In this document: in pieces, positions 1 through 9,388 of the stretch
Position numbering within the stretch: position 1 is the stretch's first letter
Layout: every line of letters begins with the position of its first letter
Assembly (NCBI GenBank): GCA_001567085.1
Contig: LMZS01000157.1
Coordinates: 1-64,000 of the forward strand
Direction of reading: 5' to 3'
DNA length: 64,000 bases
DNA from: Chloroflexi bacterium OLB15
GTDB taxonomy: Bacteria; Chloroflexota; Anaerolineae; Aggregatilineales; Phototrophicaceae
Notes under the pieces: generated by a model
What the model was told of the DNA's origin: nothing
What the model saw: only the letters and a program-made list of their open reading frames with translations
Databases searched by the model: none
Program-made: the position numbers and the translations under genes

Positions 1-46
1 TCATTCCCTCAAGCGCCGCAGAGGCACAGCGTGCCGAATCTTGTAC

Positions 47-2771
47 CTATGCTTCTACCTTCACCGTCACCACCTCTGCCGGCAGCACGTCAAAAGTGAT
101 CCGCGCGCCGTCCTGCACCGTCAGCTCCCCTATCACCTCTTCCGCCATATTCACCAGCGCCGCTGAACGCACCGGCACACCGAATTTGATGCTCGCCTGT
201 TTAACCGGTTCCTGCGTGATGTTATAGGTGCGCACGATCAAGCTGTCGCCGCTGCGGTAAACCGCGCTCAGCACCAATTGTGCCGGCTCAACCGTCACAA
301 ATGAGCAGCTATCCGGCAGATTACCGCCGCGCGGCCAAGGGATCGGCGTCACCTGTGCCGGATCATCGCGGGTGATGTTCATCTCCCGCAGTTCCAGCCC
401 CGGATCGCGTATCCCCGCGCACCGCCAGCAGCGGCGCGTTATAGCAATGTGCCGCCTGATACACTGCCTGCCAGTCGCCGTTATGCGGGAAAATCGCGTA
501 TTCAAAGGTGTAATCGCCTTTGCACTGCGCCCCCGGCGTTGGCACCAGCGGCCCCGCCGCGATCCGCCGTATCCACAGATCATCCCGCGAAAGCCAGCCC
601 ACTGCTCGCAGCAGCGTCAGCGCGATCACTCCATCTTCGCTCACTTCCACCGAAGGCAGCCCACGATTGAACACCGCCAGCCCGTGTTCCCCATCGCTTA
701 AATCGGTGAATGTTCGCTGATGCATCAACGGGGTCGGGTCTTCTACCCAGCCTTCGGAAGGTGGCAGCGCTAGTACACGTTTGGCTACCATGAATGACTC
801 ATCTACATACGCTGCTTCCGCCTTGATCCCTGTCGGGAAATGCGCTGTCAGCTTGTGATCTTCCGCCTGATTATGGATTCGCGTCTTAATACCGACGTAT
901 GGCTGCCCTACCGCCAGCGACACTTCCACGGTAAGCGGCAGCGCTATCGTTTCCTCACTGCGCCCGCTTCTATCTGCTGTCAGCCCCTTTGGAATCGCGA
1001 AATCATACGTAATCGCAAATGTTGCCCGCAGCGGCCCATGCTCAATCAGCTTCACAATCACATTTTTACCGACTGTCGTCACCGGTTTGCTTTCAGGGAA
1101 CGGGCAGTGGCTGTATGCATCGCCAATATCTTCGCTGTCATAAAACTGGTTCAACTGTGAATACTGCTTGCCGCTGGCCTTATCCGTCACCGTCAGGCTG
1201 CCATCATCCGCAATCGCAAACGCCAGCAGCGCGTTTTCTGCCCCACGCTCGCTGATTAACAGGCTGCCTACCTGCCTCACCGCCCCACCAGATCGCGGCT
1301 GCACATACAATGTGGTATAGCCGCATGCCGGCACTTCCACAGGCAGCAGCATCGTGATGCGCCGCTTGCGGTTGGGCTTCAGCACTTCCATCCAGAACAA
1401 TGGCTCATCGCTCACAATTTGGTGTGGAACGATCTCGCCTGCCGCGTTCATCACCTGAAAACCGTCCGCCGTCGGATCATCAAAATCAAAATCTACCACC
1501 GCTTCGGCCACTTCCTGCCGCGCCTGCCCGGATGGGTTGTAAGCCACCACCGGCATCCCCGCCTGCGCCGTCATATCAATCTGCCGCGCAAGCTGGCGCA
1601 CACTGTCGCGGATCAGCGCCTCACCGATCTGCCGCGTCTGGCTGAAGCGATAGGCCATCTCATGATGCACCTCATCAATGCCGCAGCCATACATATCGTC
1701 ATGGGGATGATTCAGCAGCACCCATCGCCATGCCAGGTCAACCAGATCGGGCGTCCCTTCTGGCACATTTGCCCCTGCCAGCCACGCCAGCGCGGTCAGC
1801 GGCTCAACGTAACGTTCCATCCGCGTTTCCGCCGCGTGATTCTGTTGTTTCAGGTGAATCCGCGTTGAATACACACCCTGCAAGATTTCTGAATATCGCC
1901 CCCAGCGGAACTCACCCTCAAATTCTGGCAGCGCCACACCGCTTGCGCGCACATTCGCCAGATGATCCAGCAGCGTCCCCTGCTTGATCGTCACCGCTTC
2001 AAGCTGCCCATTCGCCGCCTTGATCACCTGGGGGATACGCGGCTCCGGCTCAGCATGATCGATCCCGTTCATCAGCAGCAATGCATTGGTATTCGCCATC
2101 GGCCTTAAGCGTTCAATCGCGCGCTCAATTTGCCTTTGTGCCAGCGGCGCGTCAAACGCCATCTGCGTGGTATCGCCCCAGTGGATCGCAAACCCCAAAT
2201 TTGAAATGTTATGATAGCCCCAGGGCATCAAAATCGCCGTCACCGCGTCGCCATTGGCCGCCCGCCAAATGAACTCCGTCCCCATCTGGTCGCCTTCTAC
2301 GCCCATCCCCCGCCAGAAGAAAGCGTTATCAATCCCGAAGCCGCGCAAAATCTGCGGCAGCTGTGCGATATGCCCGAAGCCGTCCGGCACATAGCCGATA
2401 TTCACCACCCCGCCATAAGCTTCCCCCAGCCGCCGCCCCAGCCGCAGGTTGCGAATCAGCGATTCCGGGCTGACCAGAAATTCATCCGCCAGCACAAACC
2501 ACGGTCCCACCTGTATCCGCCCGCTCCGGCAGTAGGCTTGTAGCGCTTCCGCTTTGGCAGGCCGCGCCTCCAGATAATCATCCAGAACGCTCATTTGCCC
2601 ATCGAGCATATAAACTGAATATTCAGGGTCGCTCTGCAAAATATCCAGCAAATGATCTATAAGTCGCACCAGCCGGATGCGGTATTCCTGAAATGTGCAA
2701 TACCAGGCACGATCCCAGTGGGTGTGGCTGACCAGCGTTGCCCGGTACCGCCTCGCTACGTGCTCGCTCAC
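47..2771 (-). CDS. Alpha-mannosidase, GH38 family (one apparent frameshift)
   Basis: Retaining GH38 alpha-mannosidase that removes terminal alpha-mannose from oligosaccharides or glycans. No clear signal peptide is seen, so it is probably cytoplasmic. The N-terminal (alpha/beta)7 domain shows HTHWD (residues about 16-20) for zinc binding, and PDGFGH near residue 130 carries the expected nucleophile Asp. NGIDH and the C-terminal beta-sandwich follow. I place the start at a GTG (2771) because GGAGG lies at 2776-2780; an ATG 63 bases upstream has no comparable site. The reading frame breaks at a CCCC run (413-416). Removing one base joins the upstream part to the last roughly 120 residues, ending at 49-47 and giving about 907 aa, a normal length. 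The break is probably a homopolymer error. It is transcribed divergently from the ferritin-like gene cluster. Confidence 0.88.
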
Positions 2772-2823
2772 GATCCCTCCAAATGTTGACAGTCTTGCAG
2801 GTTGACTATATATTTTCGTCAAA

Positions 2824-2861
2824 TGTATAGACAATTATAGCCACTTGTATGCTTCCAGCAA
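2824..2861 (-). promoter_or_regulatory. Promoter and GntR-type operator of the alpha-mannosidase gene
   Basis: On the minus strand a perfect TATAAT (2839-2834) lies 16 bases after TTGCTG (2861-2856). Immediately downstream is TGTCTATACA (2833-2824). Read on the plus strand its core, GTATAGAC, fits the GntR-family consensus GTMTAKAC. The site covers the expected transcription start, as a repressor site would. The same core recurs at 9280-9291, and a palindromic variant lies at 20828-20839. The regulator is not in the window, so its identity is inferred from the consensus alone. Confidence 0.5.
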
Positions 2862-2953
2862 TCAAGTCCGTAAGGTATTAGCCTAATTCATCGAACTGTG
2901 AATGCGTTACGCTTAAGCAATGCCAGTTTTGGGAATGTATTTGAGGTCGAAAA

Positions 2954-4165
2954 ATGAGCCCCCTAAAACACATCACTATCGAAGAAAATGTCGAATATTT
3001 GAAACGCTATGCTTTTTTTGAACGCGCTGCCATGCGCGCGCTGGCGGGTTGGCTTCCCGGCGTCCCTGAATGGGATGCTAAAAATGAAATCGGTTTGGAT
3101 GTTTGGGAAAGCGCCGACGCTGTAGATGTGATCTATGGTCGCCTGCGCGAACTGCGCTGCTACCAACCCGAACGCAATATCAGCCCGGTGCTGCCACAAA
3201 TCGCCAGCGCTTTTGATGAATCTGCCAATACTGCCGAAGTCATTGCGACAGTTTATCTGGTCGTCAAGAAGCAGTTGTTGGAAGCGCTTCGCACCCACCC
3301 TGAAGCCACATGGAGCGATTTTGACAACCCCACCGTCAAGGTTGCCGAACAATTGATCCCTTCGCTCGAACGTCAGGTTGCCTGGGCTGATGCATATTTT
3401 CCAACTATTGCCGCCAACTACCCCGGCTGGGAAGCATGGCGTGATTATGTCGTCGGGCTGCTTGCAGCGGATGGTGGCATCAGCGGCGCAGGCGAAAAGA
3501 GTGAAGCCCCTGCCCGCCCTGAGGGTCATGCTCTGCTGCTTCCATGGATGGAATGCCAGCGTATGCCCGATTGGCCGATCTTCAAGCCCGAAGAAGACAT
3601 TCAGCCTGATCGTGAAACTGATCCTGAAGGTTACCGCTTATGGCGCTTCAAGCACTACACCAACGAAATGACCGCCGCAGAGACCCTCGGCTCTATCCTT
3701 TGGATGACGCCGGAAATGATCTGGGAATACCAGCACAACGTTGCCCGTCATCTCTGGGATGAACTGCGCCACAGCCAGCTTGGGCAAACCCGCGTCCAGC
3801 AGTTAGGCCTCAAGCTCAACGAGATACCGCAGGTCGTGCAAATCTATAACGTCATGATGACCCTGCCCGCCGTTGAACAATACGCCTTGCTGACCACCGT
3901 GATCGAGCCAAACGGCATGCCCGAAAAGACCACCAACCGCGAGCATTGGGAAGCGCTTGAAGACGAAATTTCCGCCGCCGCCGTCAGCTATGATTGGAGT
4001 GACGAGAATTTCCACGTTCGTTGGGGGCAAAAATGGACGCCAGTCTTGCTTAAGACCTATAACTATCCGGAAACTCCTGACGAAATCCGCGTGCGCATGG
4101 AAGCATGGATGCTTGAAAACACGCCAGTCAAAATGCAGCAGAACCACGCTCACCATGAGTATTAG
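2954..4165 (+). CDS. Ferritin-like diiron protein A, unknown function
   Basis: 403 aa, no signal peptide. The C-terminal half shows the complete carboxylate-bridged diiron pattern of a four-helix bundle: E243 (in AAETLGS), E270-x2-H273 (DELRH), E318 (VIEPNG) and E351-x2-H354 (DENFH). The N-terminal half is also helical and may be a degenerate second bundle. A paralogue follows 51 bases downstream, then a 2Fe-2S ferredoxin and a TIM-barrel protein, so the four are probably co-transcribed. GAGG at 2943-2946 supports the ATG. Known families with this pattern include oxygenases, oxidases, rubrerythrin-like and DUF455-like proteins; I cannot assign it to one. The ferredoxin next door favours an electron-consuming oxygenase or oxidase over iron storage, but that is inference. 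Confidence 0.7.
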   Translation: MSPLKHITIEENVEYLKRYAFFERAAMRALAGWLPGVPEWDAKNEIGLDVWESADAVDVIYGRLRELRCYQPERNISPVLPQIASAFDESANTAEVIATVYLVVKKQLLEALRTHPEATWSDFDNPTVKVAEQLIPSLERQVAWADAYFPTIAANYPGWEAWRDYVVGLLAADGGISGAGEKSEAPARPEGHALLLPWMECQRMPDWPIFKPEEDIQPDRETDPEGYRLWRFKHYTNEMTAAETLGSILWMTPEMIWEYQHNVARHLWDELRHSQLGQTRVQQLGLKLNEIPQVVQIYNVMMTLPAVEQYALLTTVIEPNGMPEKTTNREHWEALEDEISAAAVSYDWSDENFHVRWGQKWTPVLLKTYNYPETPDEIRVRMEAWMLENTPVKMQQNHAHHEY

Positions 4166-4216
4166 TCAATAACGCTCACGCTGTTTTAGGGCGAGGGCTA
4201 AAAAAGGCAAACCATC

Positions 4217-5626
4217 ATGCCAAAAGCGATACCAGCTACCCGCCGCACCGCACAGTTCACCCGCGTGAACGATGCCTCCGCCATCCTCAAGCGTTTCTAT
4301 ATCGTAGAACGCCAGATGATGCGCGCCTTTGCCGGATGGATGATCAACACCAGCAACGTTGAACTAAAATTCTTTCTCGCTGGCGAATTATGGCTCTGCT
4401 CTCAACATGCGGATTCTCTCCGCACCCGCGTGCTTGAACTCCGCTATCCGCGCCGTGATGTAGATAAGAAATGGGATGCCGAAATCGTTGCCTTCACTGA
4501 AGAAGTGATCAAAGCCGCCAATCTCAGCGAGTTCATGGCAGGTGCTTACGATGTCGTCTTTTCCGGGCTGGTCAGCGATCTTCATGAATATCTCGAACGC
4601 GCCGATATGCTGGATGACGCACCTACCGTCTACCGCCTGCGCCATATCTTGCTAGACACCGAAGCCCGTATCGAGCGCGCCCGCGAGCAGCATGATCTTT
4701 ATCTCATCCATCCCTCACCGCCCGCTGAATGGCGTGATTATCTCGGTCGTTCGCTGGCTAGCATCGGCCGCCTCAGTGGGCTTGGAGTGCGCAACCCTGT
4801 TCCCGCCGATCATCCCGCCGCTGGTCGCCCACAGTTCACCATCCCCCAAACCGTCGAGCGTGATCAGCGTTTCAAGCCGTCGCTTTTCCACCTGCCCCAC
4901 GAAAATAAATTCGATAAAGCGGGAGCTGCCGCGTGGAAGCGCATTGAATCACTAGATAAGCGCGTCGCCATGCAGGTCTGGTCAGCTATCAGCCATTTCA
5001 ACGAAATCTGGGCGGCTGAAGTGCCCGCCTCCGTCCTCTTTGATTTGCAAAATCAGCCCTGGGATTTCTACCTCGATCTTGCCCGCTGGTCATACGACGA
5101 ATCTCGCCACAGCATGATGGGCTATCGCGCATTACAAGGATGGGGGTGGGATGTTCCCGCGCTTATCCCTTATGGCAATGCCCTCTATAACGCCCTCAGC
5201 CACCTGCCTGCCGCGCAGCGCCTAGCCCTGCTTTATTACTACGAAGAAGGCTTGCTCCGCAGCGGCACCAAGCAAATCGAGATTCAAATTCTCGAATCTG
5301 CGGGCGATGAAGGCAGCATCCAAGATATGGATTATGACTGGGCAGACGAAGCGATTCACGTTAGCTATGGTTTCAAATGGCTGCGTCATCTGCTGGGCGA
5401 TGACAGCGCCGGTCAAGCCGAACTCAAACGTCTGACCGATGAGGCACGCGAAGTCATGTCCGAATTCGTCCGCGCTCATGGCAGCGATCCCGCCAACAGC
5501 CTCGCACCCTATTTTGACCGTCTCTACGATGTAATTTCAGAGATGAGCTTCGATATTCCCGACGATGGGCTGGAAATTCACTGGGCGCCGGTCGTGGCCG
5601 ACGAAGCTGTACTAGAAGATCTATAG
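4217..5626 (+). CDS. Ferritin-like diiron protein B, paralogue of the preceding gene
   Basis: 469 aa, no signal peptide. It shares its layout with the upstream gene, including similar N-terminal helices (FxERxxMRAxAGW, then ELR) and a C-terminal diiron bundle with E263 (HFNEIW), E295-x2-H298 (DESRH), E343 or E344 (YYYEEG) and E378-x2-H381 (DEAIH). Both paralogues keep all ligands, so neither looks like a purely structural subunit. It ends 3 bases before the ferredoxin start, so translation is probably coupled. A two-subunit or two-step diiron enzyme fed by the ferredoxin is a reasonable hypothesis. Substrate unknown; the surroundings suggest a carbohydrate or a sugar-derived compound. Confidence 0.7.
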   Translation: MPKAIPATRRTAQFTRVNDASAILKRFYIVERQMMRAFAGWMINTSNVELKFFLAGELWLCSQHADSLRTRVLELRYPRRDVDKKWDAEIVAFTEEVIKAANLSEFMAGAYDVVFSGLVSDLHEYLERADMLDDAPTVYRLRHILLDTEARIERAREQHDLYLIHPSPPAEWRDYLGRSLASIGRLSGLGVRNPVPADHPAAGRPQFTIPQTVERDQRFKPSLFHLPHENKFDKAGAAAWKRIESLDKRVAMQVWSAISHFNEIWAAEVPASVLFDLQNQPWDFYLDLARWSYDESRHSMMGYRALQGWGWDVPALIPYGNALYNALSHLPAAQRLALLYYYEEGLLRSGTKQIEIQILESAGDEGSIQDMDYDWADEAIHVSYGFKWLRHLLGDDSAGQAELKRLTDEAREVMSEFVRAHGSDPANSLAPYFDRLYDVISEMSFDIPDDGLEIHWAPVVADEAVLEDL

Positions 5627-5629
5627 CCC

Positions 5630-5902
5630 TTGTACACCATCCGTCTGGTCAAAACTGGGGTTTCCTTTTCAGCCGCTGATGATGAGGTCATCCTAGACGC
5701 CGCCGAGCGTGCAGGCATCATCCTCACCCATAGCTGTCGTGGGGGTACCTGCCGCGCATGTCTCACACAGGTGATCAGCGGATGTATTGAGCATGACCCT
5801 GAATATGTGGATGTATTAAGCATTGATCGCAGCGAAGTGGCCGCTGGCTTTCGCCTGTTATGTAGTTCGCTTGCCTGTTCAGATGCAGAACTGGATCGGT
5901 AA
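5630..5902 (+). CDS. 2Fe-2S ferredoxin, plant/adrenodoxin-fold type
   Basis: 90 aa small electron carrier. The motif SCRGGTCRAC gives Cys-x4-Cys-x2-Cys, and the fourth cysteine is in RLLCSS about 40 residues later, the standard ligand set for a beta-grasp 2Fe-2S ferredoxin. The start is a TTG, 3 bases after the stop of the ferritin-like B gene, so it is probably translationally coupled. No reductase gene is adjacent, so electrons would have to come from a general ferredoxin reductase elsewhere. Its place between two diiron proteins and a sugar isomerase-like protein suggests it serves the diiron enzyme(s). Confidence 0.85.
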   Translation: MYTIRLVKTGVSFSAADDEVILDAAERAGIILTHSCRGGTCRACLTQVISGCIEHDPEYVDVLSIDRSEVAAGFRLLCSSLACSDAELDR

Positions 5903-5910
5903 CAGAGATC

Positions 5911-6702
5911 ATGAAATTAGAAATTTATCGCTCCCTCTGGGGCATGACCGGCACGCTTGACGAGAATCTTACCCGCATAGCTGAAGCGGGTATCTATGTG
6001 GGCATTGAAGGCTTTCTCGATGCCATAACCATCCCTGTTTCTGAGTTCAAGACGCAGGTTCAAGATCGCGGTCTGAAATTGATCATGGCCGGTGCCGCCG
6101 CCACGAAAGAAGAAATCGAGCCGCTGGTTACGCAGCTCGCTGAATTTGCGCCCGTAAAAATCGGACTGCACAGCGGCCGCGACAGCATGACCCGCGAAGA
6201 AGGTTGCGCCTTCTTTGAAGAAGCCCTTCGGGTAGAGCAGCAGATCGGCATCCCCGTTTCTCATGAAACCCATCGCGGGCGCATCCTGTTCAGCCCCTGG
6301 GACGCGTTCTTTTATCTACGCCAGTTTGAAAGCCTGAAGCTCGTCGCCGATTACAGCCATTGGGTGAACGTCTGCGAGCGCCTGCCTGAAGATCAGGCGC
6401 ACGTCTTTGAGCTGGCAAACCAGCGCGCCTTTCACATTCATGCCCGCATCGGCTATGAGCAAGGCCCGCAGGTGCCAGACCCCGCCGCGCCGGAATATGC
6501 AGCACAGCGCGCGTGGCATGAACAACAGTGGTTGCAAATTAAGCACAGCCGCCAGCACGCAGGCGATGACGTGCTCACGCTGGTGCCTGAATACGGCCCG
6601 CCACCCTACCAGCACACCCTACCCTTCACTAACGCCCCTGTTGCCGAAAACTGGCGGGTCTGCCTGTGGGCTGCTGAGCAAGCCCGTCAACTGCTCGGCT
6701 GA
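5911..6702 (+). CDS. Sugar phosphate isomerase/epimerase-like TIM-barrel protein
   Basis: 263 aa, xylose isomerase-like TIM barrel (AP endonuclease family 2 fold). Likely metal ligands lie at strand ends as expected: Glu in SHETHRG, Asp in VADYSHW, His in FHIHARIG and Glu in LVPEYGPPPY. Such proteins isomerise or epimerise sugars or keto-acids, or cleave related compounds; the exact substrate cannot be read from sequence. It starts 8 bases after the ferredoxin stop and closes the four-gene group that begins with two diiron proteins. It may act on the product of that system. Confidence 0.75.
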   Translation: MKLEIYRSLWGMTGTLDENLTRIAEAGIYVGIEGFLDAITIPVSEFKTQVQDRGLKLIMAGAAATKEEIEPLVTQLAEFAPVKIGLHSGRDSMTREEGCAFFEEALRVEQQIGIPVSHETHRGRILFSPWDAFFYLRQFESLKLVADYSHWVNVCERLPEDQAHVFELANQRAFHIHARIGYEQGPQVPDPAAPEYAAQRAWHEQQWLQIKHSRQHAGDDVLTLVPEYGPPPYQHTLPFTNAPVAENWRVCLWAAEQARQLLG

Positions 6703-6826
6703 AAGGACGCCACCTACATCGTAAGGGGCACATTTCACCCCAAAACACGCGTCAATTTACTTGCAGGCACATTTCGCGAACCGCCCTTCATGCAGCGGAT
6801 TCGGGCATCTTTTGGAGAATATTTGT

Positions 6827-9199
6827 ATGGTCTATGCACCTTATAACGCCCCGGAAGGCTTCGATTGGGTACTTCATTTAGCAAACTGGTCGCTTAACGG
6901 CAGCACGCTGGAACTAATCCTACGTACCGCTGGTGAACAACAGGCGGTATTGTCGCTCTCTGCTGTCTCCCCGTTCATCTGGCGTATCACCATGACCATC
7001 CCCGGCGCACAGCCCCAAGCGCCTACACCTATCCTGGTGCCTCAACCACCATCACCCGTAGCGCTTGAAGCCATTGAGGGCGCTGATTTTCTGTCAGTCT
7101 CTGGCGCGAAAACCACCCTCCGCATAGATTTTGATCCCTTTTGCCTGCGCTTTCAGGATGCGAACGGGCGCGATATCTGCCGCCAAAACCCGCAGGATAT
7201 TGATGGATTAGGCAGGCCGTTCATTCTGCCCTTAGGATTCGTGAATGGTGATCGCAATCCGCTGATCACCGAAACGTTCCACCTCCGCCCTGATGAGCAT
7301 CTTTTCGGATTGGGCGAAAAGTTCACCCCTTTAGACAAGCGGGGTCAGCGCATTATCAGTTGGACGCAGGATGCCTTCGGCTCTACCAGCGAGCGCTCTC
7401 ACAAAAACATCCCCTTTCTGATCAGCACCAATGGCTATGGCCTGCTGCTGGATACCGGCGCGAAGGTCATTTGGGAACTGGGCACCATCTCTTGCCAGTC
7501 CTACACCATGAATATCGAAGGAACTACGCTGGATGCTTACTGGATCTACGGCCCAACGCCCGCCGAAATCCTCGCCCGTTATACCGATCTCACCGGCCAC
7601 GCGCCAATGCCGCCCGATTGGTCATTCGGCCTGTGGATGTCAGGCAGCGGTGTACGTCGTGACCGCGCCAGCATCGAAAACATGGTGAATGGCCTCGAAT
7701 CCCGCGATTTCCCCGCCGATGTCATCCATATTGATACGTGGTGGATGAAATGGCGGCAGTATGTCAATTATCGCTTCGATGCTGAAGCCTTTCCCGATGT
7801 TGAGCAGTTCATCGCCAATCTTCACAGCAAAGGCCTGAAGCTCTCGCTTTGGGAACAGCCTTATATCTCAATTGAAAGCCATCTCTATGAACCTGGCGCC
7901 GCCAATGGCTACTTCCTCAAGCGACCAGATGGCGAAGTTTACGTGATTGATTACGGCCTCTCATTAGCCCCCCGCCCTGATGGCGTCATCCGAGTCGCCT
8001 CGCCTGAAACCTCATGGAATGCGCCCGTCGCCATTATTGACATGAGCAACCCTGAAGCCGTGCGCTGGTTTCAGGACTTACATCGCCCCTTACTACAAAT
8101 GGGCGTTGATGTGTTCAAGACCGATTTTGGCGAAGATATCCCCCGCGATGCCGTGTTCAGCAACGGGCAAACTGGCGCTGCCATGCACAACCTATATCCT
8201 TTGCTCTATAACCAGGCTGTCTCCGATGTTACCCGGCAGGAAAAGGGCTACTCGCTGGTCTGGAGTCGCTCTGGCACCGCTGGCAACCAGCGTTATCCGG
8301 TCTGCTGGTCAGCCGATCCCGCCGCCGATTGGGACAGCCTCGCCTGCACAATTCGCGGCGGCCTCTCTATCGGCATGTCCGGCATCCCCTTCTGGAGCAG
8401 CGATATCGGCGGCTATCGCGGCATGCCCTCACCAGAATTATTCGTGCGCTGGGCGCAGTTCACGTTGTTTTGCTCTCACGCCCGTATGCACGGGGACAGC
8501 GCCCGCGAGCCGTGGGAATTTGGCGATCAAGCCTATGCCATCGTGCGCGCCTATGTGGAACTACGTTATCGCCTGTTCCCCTATATCTACAGCACCGCAC
8601 TCGAAGCTGCGCAAACCGGCATGCCCGTGATTCGCGCTATGCCTCTCGCCTTCCCGGATGATCCCAACACCTACGATAAAGATTTGCAATATATGTTCGG
8701 CGATTCCTTGCTGGTCGCGCCCATCTACAACGCTGATGGCGAGCGCAGCATTTACCTGCCCGAAGGCACCTGGATTGATTTCCATACCGGCACAGCCTAT
8801 CAGGGGTCAACCAACCTTCGCGTACACGCCAGCTTAGAAACCATGCCCATTTATGTGCGCGGCGGGTCTATCATCCCCACTGTTGAATCCGGAAAGCGTA
8901 TCGCCCAGCCCACCTCAAACATCCTGATTTGTGATGTTTACCCGCATGGCAGCAGCAGCTATCTACTGCGCCAAATAGGCGGCAGCATTCAATTTTCAGT
9001 TCATAAAGCAGGCGCAACTACCGTGATCAACTGGGCCGCAGCAGCCGAACAGGATTTAGCATTTCGCTTCCCGATGCAATCCGCTGTCAACGTCATCTCA
9101 GCCTCCGTTCACTGCGAATCCAGCACGTTTCAAGGCGCACCAGCCATCATTCCACAGCGATCAAAGCTAGGTTCAATCACCCTTCAGTGGGAAGAATAA
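6827..9199 (+). CDS. GH31 glycoside hydrolase, alpha-xylosidase (YicI)-like
   Basis: 790 aa, cytoplasmic. The catalytic domain holds KTDFGEDIPRD, with the nucleophile at D433, and SADPAADW, whose Asp is the probable acid/base. These are followed by GGLSIGMSGIPFW and SSDIGGY. KTDFGE is typical of the YicI-type alpha-xylosidase branch, though alpha-glucosidase activity cannot be excluded. An N-terminal beta-sandwich precedes the barrel and a C-terminal beta domain follows. The start at 6827 is chosen for GGAGA at 6814-6818; an upstream in-frame ATG lacks a site. It would release alpha-xylose or alpha-glucose from imported oligosaccharides. Confidence 0.88.
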   Translation: MVYAPYNAPEGFDWVLHLANWSLNGSTLELILRTAGEQQAVLSLSAVSPFIWRITMTIPGAQPQAPTPILVPQPPSPVALEAIEGADFLSVSGAKTTLRIDFDPFCLRFQDANGRDICRQNPQDIDGLGRPFILPLGFVNGDRNPLITETFHLRPDEHLFGLGEKFTPLDKRGQRIISWTQDAFGSTSERSHKNIPFLISTNGYGLLLDTGAKVIWELGTISCQSYTMNIEGTTLDAYWIYGPTPAEILARYTDLTGHAPMPPDWSFGLWMSGSGVRRDRASIENMVNGLESRDFPADVIHIDTWWMKWRQYVNYRFDAEAFPDVEQFIANLHSKGLKLSLWEQPYISIESHLYEPGAANGYFLKRPDGEVYVIDYGLSLAPRPDGVIRVASPETSWNAPVAIIDMSNPEAVRWFQDLHRPLLQMGVDVFKTDFGEDIPRDAVFSNGQTGAAMHNLYPLLYNQAVSDVTRQEKGYSLVWSRSGTAGNQRYPVCWSADPAADWDSLACTIRGGLSIGMSGIPFWSSDIGGYRGMPSPELFVRWAQFTLFCSHARMHGDSAREPWEFGDQAYAIVRAYVELRYRLFPYIYSTALEAAQTGMPVIRAMPLAFPDDPNTYDKDLQYMFGDSLLVAPIYNADGERSIYLPEGTWIDFHTGTAYQGSTNLRVHASLETMPIYVRGGSIIPTVESGKRIAQPTSNILICDVYPHGSSSYLLRQIGGSIQFSVHKAGATTVINWAAAAEQDLAFRFPMQSAVNVISASVHCESSTFQGAPAIIPQRSKLGSITLQWEE

Positions 9200-9249
9200 G
9201 CGACAGCGGCGTGAATATTATGCGAAAATTATACAATTCCCCAGAATAT

Positions 9250-9313
9250 TTGACATCGCGGCGTGATGGATGTAGAGTTTTGTATAGACAAATACTCAAG
9301 TTGTCTTATACAA
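9250..9313 (+). promoter_or_regulatory. Promoter with two GntR-type operator sites upstream of a sugar-binding protein gene
   Basis: TTGACA (9250-9255), a 17-base spacer and TAGAGT (9273-9278) make a good sigma-70-type promoter. Directly after it is TTGTATAGACAA (9280-9291), and a second related site in inverted orientation, TTGTCTTATACAA (9301-9313), follows with one extra base. The first has the core GTATAGAC seen at the mannosidase promoter and in the same place relative to the -10 box. The arrangement fits repression by steric block. The intergenic stretch 9200-9388 holds nothing else that I can identify. Confidence 0.6.
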
Positions 9314-9388
9314 CAGGAGGGTATTGGTTGGATAATTACTTTTGACCGAACCAAAGCATCGTCAAAATTACTTGCAAGGAGAACTCTA

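Noticed and set aside
1-46. Possible start or end of another gene before the mannosidase stop
   Set aside because: Too little sequence to judge; an ATG with GAGGGA directly touching it is not a normal ribosome-site arrangement.
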